Assembly: GCF_937890665.1 (NCBI RefSeq)
Contig: NZ_CALADU010000227.1
Span: 1 to 6,912, forward strand
DNA length: 6,912 bases
Direction of reading: 5' to 3'
Source of the DNA: an uncultured Subdoligranulum sp.
GTDB taxonomy: Bacteria; Bacillota_A; Clostridia; Oscillospirales; Ruminococcaceae
Below, in pieces: positions 1 to 4,677 of this stretch. Position 1 is the stretch's first letter. Every line of letters begins with the position of its first letter. Under the pieces are notes generated by a model. The model had not been told where the DNA came from and did no database searches. It was given only the letters and a program-made list of their open reading frames with translations. Made by a program: the position numbers and the translations under genes.

Positions 1-52
1 GATTATATATCAAAATCCTTGAGAATAGGGTGTCAACTTTATTTATACACCA

Positions 53-358
53 TCAGTATCGTATCTCTTTCAAGTACTTATCATCAAAATCTTCTTTCCA
101 ATAAAAAGGAATGTATCCACCCTCGATTACAAGATTTTGATCGTTTTCTATCGCCGTCTTAATCATTTCTCTGACGATTGGCCAAAGGTACTTCTGAAGC
201 GCCGGATCATCTTCTGGCGCTAAGTTGCTATTTCCACTTCGGATCAGTCCCATTTTTAAATGGTCAATAGAAAAGTATGGGATTTTATATTTCTCTAGTA
301 TTTTTTGTGCTAGTACGGTTTTCCCTGTGTGGGAAGCTCCTGCGATTAAAATGACCAC
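53..358 (-). CDS. P-loop kinase-like protein, N-terminal half only (truncated)
   Basis: The product is 101 residues and opens with a beta-strand and a clean Walker A loop, GASHTGKT at residues 7-14, so it should bind a nucleoside triphosphate. It resembles the small AAA/adenylate-kinase-like P-loop proteins of Clostridia that phosphorylate small molecules; the substrate is unknown. Further recognisable parts are the SIDHLKMGLIRSGN stretch (about 30-43) and a second strand, NLVIEGGYIPF (about 75-85). From memory, family members run to about 190-200 residues, so roughly half is missing, including the lid and the C-terminal nucleotide-binding elements. The stop is TGA at 53-55; no other frame continues the family sequence in the 52 bases left. 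The start is GTG at 356-358, with GAGG 8 bases upstream. It is probably a non-functional remnant. The family is fairly secure, the exact function is not. Confidence 0.7.
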   Translation of the reverse strand: MVILIAGASHTGKTVLAQKILEKYKIPYFSIDHLKMGLIRSGNSNLAPEDDPALQKYLWPIVREMIKTAIENDQNLVIEGGYIPFYWKEDFDDKYLKEIRY

Positions 359-394
359 ACCTGTATCCTCACCAATTCAAATTTTCTATTTTTT

Positions 395-400
395 ATTATA
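395..400 (-). promoter_or_regulatory. Probable -10 box for the P-loop gene
   Basis: The minus strand reads TATAAT, a perfect -10 consensus. A transcript would start near 388, about 30 bases before the GTG start. No good -35 hexamer is seen 16-18 bases upstream (ATCATT or TATCAT at best), so the promoter is weak or activator-dependent. The same AT-rich stretch could fit a -10 by chance. Confidence 0.4.
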
Positions 401-526
401 CTTTATTCAGCTGTACAATGATAGACTCTGGGGATAACTTGTCATCTGCTGCCACTAGCAGCGCAAGTTGTTTCCGCCTTATGCCGGTTGGAAAAGGCAC
501 TGATTCACCAATGGCCCCTCTACACA

Positions 527-805
527 TTATCGTTCGAGGGAGTGGGCCTCCTTAGGAAATTTTCCGGTAAAGGCTCTCTGGTGCTGAGCTGTCGTGTTGT
601 AGAAGATTCGGGAATCCTTCTTTATGCCCCCGCAGTCGGGCGTTTCTTCTCCCAAACATCCACTTAAAATGGCTAGACCATGTAAAGGACACGGCAAAAG
701 ATGCGAGGCAGAAAAATACCCTACATACCGTGGGCGTAGAACACAGCCCTTGCGGAAGTGGATTCCAAAAGGGCTATTTGGTTCTTTTAGGAGGCAGAAA
801 CGGTT
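527..805 (-). other. 92-codon open frame with no ATG or GTG start, directly after the MATE stop
   Basis: Reading on from the MATE stop codon in the same frame, the minus strand stays open for 92 codons and ends at TAA (527-529). It contains no ATG or GTG; the first possible initiator is TTG at 695-697, with no convincing ribosome site. The translation is rich in arginine, cysteine, glycine and proline, for example FRKGCVLRPRYVGYF and GEETPDCGG, and has no domain I can name. It may be a decayed gene, a read-through extension, or the coding-like face of a repeated non-coding mobile-element segment. I have an impression of similar peptides in gut Firmicutes assemblies but cannot verify it. A real protein is unlikely. 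Confidence 0.3.
745..775. terminator. Stem-loop just after the MATE gene, possible plus-strand terminator
   Basis: AGCCCTT (745-751) pairs with AAGGGCT (769-775). Inside is a 2x2 internal loop, then GGAA/TTCC around a 5-base loop. On the plus strand it is followed by ATTTGGTTCTTTTAG, a loose T-rich tail. On the minus strand, the direction of MATE, no T-run follows, so it is a poor MATE terminator. It could end a plus-strand RNA from the interval at 430-745, or simply be a structured 3' end. Confidence 0.3.
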
Positions 806-2160
806 TTATAAATCCTTATTGATTTCCGTATTACGGATGGATACTTTTTTTCGATAAAGGCAATAAGCAATAATTGCAGTAATTACCTCGGTAACCCAAA
901 AGGCATGCCACACACCAACAGCGTCAAAAAGACGACTTAAAAAAACGCGAGCGGAATAATCAATAAAGCGTAGCGAAGCAAAGAAATGATAAAGGAGGGA
1001 AAGCCCATGCCCAAACCTTCCAAAGCTCCGCAGGAAATTATGGAGATCGAAGAAACTACAAATCCAATGCTGATAATTTGAAGGGCCGTGCTGCCCACTG
1101 CTATTGTATCTGCATTGGTAGAAAATAGCCCAATCAGCTTGCCGGGAATCGACCAACATAAGATGGTTCCAACGGCCATGATGCAAGCAGAGATGGCAAG
1201 AGCCACGCGGTAAATCTTCTCAACTCGGGAATATTCCTTTGCCCCAAAATTGTATCCAATAATGGGTCGCATCCCCTGAACAATCCCGTTTGCGGGCAAA
1301 TACAGGAATGTTTGCAGCTTGTAGTACACACCTAAAACTAAAACATAGATCTGGGAATAGGCAGCTAAGAGAACATTCAAACACGAAATTAACAGGGAGG
1401 GGAGTGCTAAATTTAAAGTGGCGGGAATTCCGACAGAATACATTTTTCTGGTGAGTCGGGGATTAAAAGTATTGGCCGTGAAGCAAAGCCGTACCGGGAG
1501 TTTCCCGACGAAATAGCAGATGCAATACATTGCCAAGCTAAGCGTTTGGCCGATACCCGTTGCTAAAGCGGCACCCTCCATCCCCATTTCAGGAAAAGGC
1601 CCCCAGCCGAAAATTAAAATCGGGTCTAAGAGGATATTGGCAACACAGCCGGACATCATGCAGATCATGGTCACCAGCATTTTTCCAGCAGCTTGAAATA
1701 TCTTTTCCAGTGACATGGAGATGGCTATAAATACCGCAAAAGCAAACGCGATTCTCGAGTACCGCACCCCCATATCGACGACCTGCTCATCAGTGGTAAA
1801 AAGGCGAAGGAAAAAGGGCATGACCGCAATGCACCCAATCGTTAATAAAAGCCCATAAATCGCATTGAAAACTACGCTCTGTGTCGCGGCAGCGTTGGCT
1901 TTTTGGGAATCCTGTGCACCAAGATGATAGGAGATTACAGCATTGGCGCCAATGGAAAAACCGATGGTAACAGCATTGATAAGGTTTTGTACAGGGAACA
2001 CCAATGATAAGGCGGTCATGGCATCTTCGCTAATTTTCGCGACATAATAACTGTCAACAATGTTGTATAGCGACGCCACCATCATGGATACAACCATCGG
2101 CAATGACATGGAAAGAACCAATGGTAAAACCGGCTTTGTTTTCATAAAAGTTTGCTGCAT
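806..2160 (-). CDS. MATE family multidrug efflux transporter, C-terminus split off by a one-base frameshift
   Basis: This is an integral inner-membrane exporter that would swap cationic drugs or metabolites for Na+ or H+. Family features include the N-terminal helix with SMSLPMVVSMMVASLYNIVD (about 17-36) and, further on, GFSIGANAVISYHLGAQD. Hydrophobic segments recur along the length, as expected for twelve helices. The first frame gives 407 residues, ending PLAFF at TAA (937-939). The rest of helix 12 and the tail (LSRLFDAVGVWHAFWVTEV onward, 44 residues) is in the -1 frame and stops at 806-808. One extra T in the T7 run at 939-945 would restore 451 residues, the normal MATE length. The start is ATG at 2158-2160, with AGAGGA 8 bases upstream. 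An in-frame ATG at 2257-2259 is rejected because it lies in the -10 box. It has its own promoter and attenuator. It may be a pseudogene, a sequencing error, or rescued by slippage; the family assignment is secure. Confidence 0.9.
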
Positions 2161-2170
2161 TTGTGGAATC

Positions 2171-2200
2171 CTCTTTTCTTTTGGAACTAAAAGAAAAAAG
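2171..2200 (-). promoter_or_regulatory. Hairpin that would bury the MATE ribosome binding site
   Basis: In the minus-strand transcript the U-rich run after the terminator (2189-2200) can pair with the A-rich run before the MATE start (2171-2182). This gives 12 consecutive pairs with one G-U, around the 6-base loop AGUUCC. The Shine-Dalgarno AGAGGA occupies 2169-2174, so four of its six bases are inside the stem. Bases 2197-2200 are also needed by the right arm of the terminator, so the two stems compete. Read-through RNA could therefore still be held in a poorly translated form. Confidence 0.45.
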
Positions 2201-2247
2201 CTATATTTCCCCTTGTTTATCTCACCCACAAGGAAAAATATAGCTTT
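2189..2247 (-). terminator. Intrinsic terminator (attenuator) in the MATE leader
   Basis: On the minus strand, arm 2228-2247 pairs with arm 2197-2216 in an uninterrupted 20-bp stem with two G-U wobbles, around the 11-base loop GGGTGAGATAA. The stem runs into TTTTTTCTTTT. The predicted transcription start lies near 2250, so this terminator forms as soon as RNA leaves the polymerase and would block MATE expression by default. Its place between promoter and gene makes it an attenuator and not the end of an upstream gene. The signal that relieves it cannot be read; no good leader peptide with its own ribosome site is present. Confidence 0.8.
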
Positions 2248-2257
2248 CGCGTTTCCC

Positions 2258-2286
2258 ATGCTATCACATTTTTATGTGCCTGTCAA
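2258..2286 (-). promoter_or_regulatory. Sigma-A type promoter of the MATE gene
   Basis: The minus strand has a perfect -35 TTGACA (2281-2286), a 17-base spacer and a -10 TAGCAT (2258-2263). Transcription should begin near 2250. That puts the upstream in-frame ATG at 2257-2259 inside the -10 box, which argues that MATE translation starts at 2160. The transcript would carry a leader of about 90 bases containing the attenuator. Confidence 0.75.
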
Positions 2287-2404
2287 TGGAACTATGGAAA
2301 TTGAAACGTCTCCACGCTGCGTCGTGCCATACGGTACAAGCGATGATCGATTGAACTTGATAAACTTTGAAGATTTACCTATGGGGATAAATGGAAAACA
2401 ATAG

Positions 2405-2426
2405 AAAAAGCCCCCAAACGGGGGGC
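2405..2426 (-). terminator. Intrinsic terminator, distal one of a tandem pair, for the J-protein operon
   Basis: The minus strand forms GCCCCC/GGGGGC (2410-2415 with 2421-2426) around a 5-base loop, followed by TTTTT. This is a classic rho-independent terminator. With the next one upstream it ends the zinc-ribbon, DUF5685 and J-protein operon, and insulates it from the MATE promoter about 120 bases further on. Confidence 0.8.
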
Positions 2427-2431
2427 AGAAC

Positions 2432-2466
2432 AAAAAGGTGGATGCTCCCGAAAGGAAGTATCCACC
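2432..2466 (-). terminator. Intrinsic terminator, proximal one of a tandem pair, for the J-protein operon
   Basis: On the minus strand GGTGGAT (2460-2466) pairs with ATCCACC (2437-2443). The stem continues through a mismatch and a one-base bulge with CTTCC/GGAG around a small loop. It is followed by TTTTT (2432-2436). It lies about 90 bases after the J-protein stop codon and just before the second terminator. Confidence 0.75.
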
Positions 2467-2503
2467 CAAAGTAAACCTTAATAGGCTTGTTCAAAGGACT
2501 GGT

Positions 2504-2531
2504 GCAACGGGAACCTTTGCGTTCCCGTTGC
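2504..2531. repeat. Perfect 11-bp inverted repeat in the 3' region of the J-protein gene
   Basis: GCAACGGGAAC (2504-2514) and GTTCCCGTTGC (2521-2531) are exact reverse complements around the 6-base loop CTTTGC. No T-run follows on either strand, so it is not an intrinsic terminator. It sits 27 bases after the J-protein stop codon and ahead of two true terminators, where it could protect the mRNA 3' end or be a small dispersed repeat. Confidence 0.6.
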
Positions 2532-2558
2532 AATAGACATGCGGAAAACTTAGGCAGA

Positions 2559-3314
2559 TTAGCAGCAGAACATACCGCCACGTCCACCGCAGCAGCACCA
2601 GCTGCAGATGTTGCACATTACAAGATACATCCAGAAAGAAAGGCAAAAACGTCCCGGATTTCCGCTGGGTTGGGCATAGGGCTGCTGGTAGCTGGAATAG
2701 GTTTGGCCAGGATTTTGCAACTGATCCAACAAATTCTGGTACGCATAGTTGTTGGGTTCCATGGAAACGGCTGTTCGCGCTTCGTCGCGAGCCCGAATGT
2801 TGTTGCCCAGCCCTTGGTTGGCCAGTGCGCAGTAGTAATGCCACTGGGCGTTGCGTTCATTGGGAGCCATGCCATTCAAAGTGTTTAAGGCCTCATGGTA
2901 AAAGCCGTTGCGAATATAGTTGGCAGCGGCTCGCAACTCGGGGCTTTCTTGGCCGGTGGTGTAGGTTTGACGGCTATTGGTGGAACCGTAAAAACCAAAC
3001 CCGAAGGGGCCAAAGCCAAATCCGCCAAAGGGATCTTGCTGATACTGGTTCCCGTAACCACCTTGGCTGTATCCATAGGGACCGTTGGAGTTCTGATGCT
3101 GTTGGGAACCCTGATAGCCTGCCTGCCCGCCATTTTGCTTGCGGCGCATGATTTCGCTATAAGCAGCCTGTACTTCCTTGAACTTTTCTTCGGCAGAAGG
3201 ATCGTTAGGATGCAGGTCGGGATGGTATTGTTTACATTTTTGGCGATACGCCTTCTTGATGGCTTCATCATCGGCACTGGGGGTGATGCCCAATACGCTA
3301 TACGGATCGCTCAT
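2559..3314 (-). CDS. J-domain (DnaJ-like) protein with TPR-like helices and a cysteine-rich tail
   Basis: A J-domain co-chaperone of 251 residues that should stimulate the DnaK ATPase through the HPD motif at residues 31-33. The J-domain spans about 3-60 (YSVLGI near the start, KKAYR in helix II). A linker of about 61-125 is rich in Gly, Phe, Tyr, Gln and Asn. Residues 125-200 look like paired TPR helices ([18 protein letters not shown], then [14 protein letters not shown]). It is not classical DnaJ: the CxxCxGxG zinc repeats are absent. The tail (223-251) is hydrophobic and holds eight cysteines, including CNIC, CCC and a terminal CC. The start ATG (3312-3314) overlaps the TGA of the DUF5685 gene as ATGA, with AGAGGGG 8-9 bases upstream, so translation is coupled. 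A start 16 codons earlier lacks this support. The J-domain is certain; the client is unknown. Confidence 0.9.
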   Translation of the reverse strand: MSDPYSVLGITPSADDEAIKKAYRQKCKQYHPDLHPNDPSAEEKFKEVQAAYSEIMRRKQNGGQAGYQGSQQHQNSNGPYGYSQGGYGNQYQQDPFGGFGFGPFGFGFYGSTNSRQTYTTGQESPELRAAANYIRNGFYHEALNTLNGMAPNERNAQWHYYCALANQGLGNNIRARDEARTAVSMEPNNYAYQNLLDQLQNPGQTYSSYQQPYAQPSGNPGRFCLSFWMYLVMCNICSWCCCGGRGGMFCC

Positions 3315-4162
3315 TGGTGACGCCCCTCTCTGTGCTTTCTTACCAGCGCGTATTTGCTCCACACGCCAGAATAAATCGTATTATACAATAATTTCCCCTC
3401 CGGGGTATCCTGTAAAATGGGCAGTAAAGAAAACTGTTGGGCACACAAGCCGATCTGTTGGGTTAAAAGATCATGACAGTGGGTTTCGTATTCCGCAGGG
3501 GAAAGCTGCTCCCACAGGGCTTGCAATGCATTATAGCGGCCCTTTTTTTGATCCTTTTCCAGATCGTCGTAGGCGTCCATCAGATAGATGAAGCCGCCCA
3601 ATCCACGTCCCATTTCTTGCAGTACCGGTGCCCACAAATCATCCCGACATGCAAACACCGCTCCCAGCAAGGTGCCGAAAGCGTTGCATAACGCATCCAG
3701 ATCATGAGAGCCAGAACCTTCCAAAACATTCAATGCAGCCAACTGTTCGGTGATCACACTGTATTGACGCGGCCAATGCTCTCGAATCGCTGGCAAAAAG
3801 GGTTCCAACTTTTTAGCTTGTCGAAAACTGGCACGTCGGTGATCGTCCTGCCAGTCGTCCAAGAAGTTGTAGTAGGCCAGCGCGATGGTCATGTCTGCCG
3901 CATAGTTTTGAAATTCATTGTCGGCCCGGGGCCGTGTGCGTAAAGGGTGGGGGGCGCAGCGCCCCGTGCCAAATTGAGTCTCTGGCTCGTACAAAGCGCT
4001 GAGCAGTATAGCCACAAAGGCCATATCATAGCTCAGCGTCAGTTGCCCGGCCATACCGTAACGGCGGCCCAGTGCTTGGCACAGACCACAGTAATACGCT
4101 TGGTAGCGGTCAAGGTCTTCTTTTGCCAATCCCTTTCGATAGATGGTAACATATCCAAACAT
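3311..4162 (-). CDS. DUF5685 family protein, possible isoprenoid-synthase-like fold
   Basis: A 283-residue, helix-rich protein that I recognise as DUF5685 from [12 protein letters not shown] at the start, [10 protein letters not shown] (23-32) and LTLSYDMAF (41-49). No function is established that I know of. It has an exact DDxxD at 102-106 (within NFLDDWQDD) and a second acidic patch at 196-204 (DAYDDLEKD), followed by QKKGRYN. The roughly 95-residue spacing and the patterns recall the two metal-binding motifs of class I isoprenoid synthases. Cysteines 25 and 28 (CxxC) and C69xxH72 could form a metal site. No signal peptide or clear membrane helix is seen. It starts 6 bases after the zinc-ribbon stop codon, with only a weak ribosome site, and overlaps the J-protein start, so it is the middle gene of a coupled operon. 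The family call is firm, the enzymatic idea is inference. Confidence 0.85.
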   Translation of the reverse strand: MFGYVTIYRKGLAKEDLDRYQAYYCGLCQALGRRYGMAGQLTLSYDMAFVAILLSALYEPETQFGTGRCAPHPLRTRPRADNEFQNYAADMTIALAYYNFLDDWQDDHRRASFRQAKKLEPFLPAIREHWPRQYSVITEQLAALNVLEGSGSHDLDALCNAFGTLLGAVFACRDDLWAPVLQEMGRGLGGFIYLMDAYDDLEKDQKKGRYNALQALWEQLSPAEYETHCHDLLTQQIGLCAQQFSLLPILQDTPEGKLLYNTIYSGVWSKYALVRKHREGRHQ

Positions 4163-4168
4163 AGCCCG

Positions 4169-4561
4169 TCAACTCTTTTTGATGAACTGTGTAGCGCATT
4201 TGGGGCAGGTGATGGAGATTTTGCCGCGGCCACGGGGGACTCGCAGTTGCTGCCCGCAGTGAGGGCAACGATAGTAGTGGTAGGCTTTGCGCTGCTGAAA
4301 ACGCATCTTTCGAGTGGAAAACCAGCGGGTGACTTTTCCTTCCAAGGCAAGATATTTAACGTTTTCCTGATACCGCTTTTGGATGTTTCGGCTTAAAATG
4401 CGAAAATAGGAATATACCAGCAAAAGCAATCCAAGCCAATAGAGTACGGCACTGAAAAACGCACCCAGCAGGATCAATACCAAAGAACAGGTAGACAGAA
4501 AACCGCTAAAACGGTCAAACCCGTAGCGGCCGGACATAAAGCGCTGTAACCAGCCTTTCAT
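4169..4561 (-). CDS. Small membrane protein with a C-terminal zinc ribbon
   Basis: A 130-residue protein with three parts. The N-terminus is short and basic. A hydrophobic stretch at about 21-53 can make two membrane helices in a hairpin. After a basic linker (about 54-97) comes a zinc ribbon with CPHCG at 99-103 and CPKC at 119-122, giving four cysteine ligands in the arrangement CxxC-x16-CxxC. The ribbon, rich in Arg and Lys (QLRVPRGRGKISIT), should face the cytoplasm if the hairpin inserts with both ends inside. Its role is unknown; it could anchor partners at the membrane or bind nucleic acid or a metal. It is the first gene of the operon, 6 bases ahead of DUF5685. The ATG at 4559-4561 has AAGGTGG about 10 bases upstream. 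The structure is clear, the function is not. Confidence 0.8.
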   Translation of the reverse strand: MKGWLQRFMSGRYGFDRFSGFLSTCSLVLILLGAFFSAVLYWLGLLLLVYSYFRILSRNIQKRYQENVKYLALEGKVTRWFSTRKMRFQQRKAYHYYRCPHCGQQLRVPRGRGKISITCPKCATQFIKKS

Positions 4562-4580
4562 CAGAAAAAACCACCTTTTA

Positions 4581-4591
4581 GGGCGATGCCC
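4581..4591. repeat. Small leader hairpin upstream of the zinc-ribbon gene
   Basis: GGGC (4581-4584) and GCCC (4588-4591) form a stem around a 3-base loop, extended by one A-T pair. On the plus strand it is followed by TATTTTTC and would look like a weak terminator, but no plus-strand gene needs one. On the minus strand it lies in the leader, just before the AAGGTGG ribosome site, where it may tune translation. Confidence 0.3.
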
Positions 4592-4594
4592 TTA

Positions 4595-4652
4595 TTTTTC
4601 GCTCTCCATTATGGCATGCAAATGTTGGCAAATCGTGAACAAGAGCGAAAAA
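4595..4652 (-). promoter_or_regulatory. Extended -10 promoter of the zinc-ribbon operon within an inverted repeat
   Basis: The minus strand carries TG-C-CATAAT (4608-4616), an extended -10 with no good -35 hexamer, giving a start near 4601 and a leader of about 40 bases. It is bracketed by a perfect 11-bp inverted repeat, TTTTTCGCTCT (4595-4605) and AGAGCGAAAAA (4642-4652). An imperfect palindrome, TGCAAATGTTGGCA (4617-4630), lies just upstream of the -10. Both are plausible operator sites for an unknown regulator. Confidence 0.5.
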
Positions 4653-4677
4653 GAATTTGAACAAATCGCAGAAAAGC

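Larger units (their letters stand above)
401..805. other. Gene-poor interval with several hairpins, possible mobile-element remnant or structured RNA
   Basis: About 400 bases lie between the P-loop gene and the end of MATE without a normal gene. On the plus strand I see these inverted repeats: 436-441/464-469, with an inner stem 446-450/457-461; 513-517/544-548, with CCTC/GAGG inside; CCCG-CAGT-CGGG at 629-640; and 745-751/769-775, with an inner GGAA/TTCC stem at 754-757/763-766 and a T-rich run after it. I could not match it to tmRNA, RNase P RNA, SRP RNA or a group II intron by their signature motifs. On the minus strand it also holds a long start-less open frame, listed separately. It could be a structured RNA, transfer-origin DNA, or the relic of an integrated element. 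Confidence 0.4.

Noticed and set aside
2..36. Minus-strand TTGACA (31-36) with TATAAT (2-7) as a promoter reading out of the window
   Set aside because: The spacing is 23 bases, far from 17; the nearest alternative -10 still leaves 21 bases.
430..660. tmRNA, RNase P RNA, SRP RNA or group II intron
   Set aside because: None of their signature sequences (tmRNA acceptor ends and tag frame, RNase P core, SRP GGAA loop context, intron domain V) is present.
624..857. Plus-strand open frame of 77 codons
   Set aside because: It runs antisense to the end of MATE, has no ribosome site or recognisable domain, and its basic composition fits a shadow frame.
2158..2259. Longer MATE start at the ATG of 2257-2259
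   Set aside because: That ATG lies within the -10 box and the extra 33 codons fall on the terminator hairpin; 2160 has a proper ribosome site.
2060..2404. Plus-strand open frame of 114 codons over the MATE leader and promoter
   Set aside because: It is antisense to the MATE start and crosses two terminators and the promoter; no domain is visible.
3951..3965. 15-base GC palindrome, GGGGCGC-A-GCGCCCC
   Set aside because: It is inside the DUF5685 coding sequence, where it encodes the conserved-looking RCAPHPL region, so codon choice explains it.
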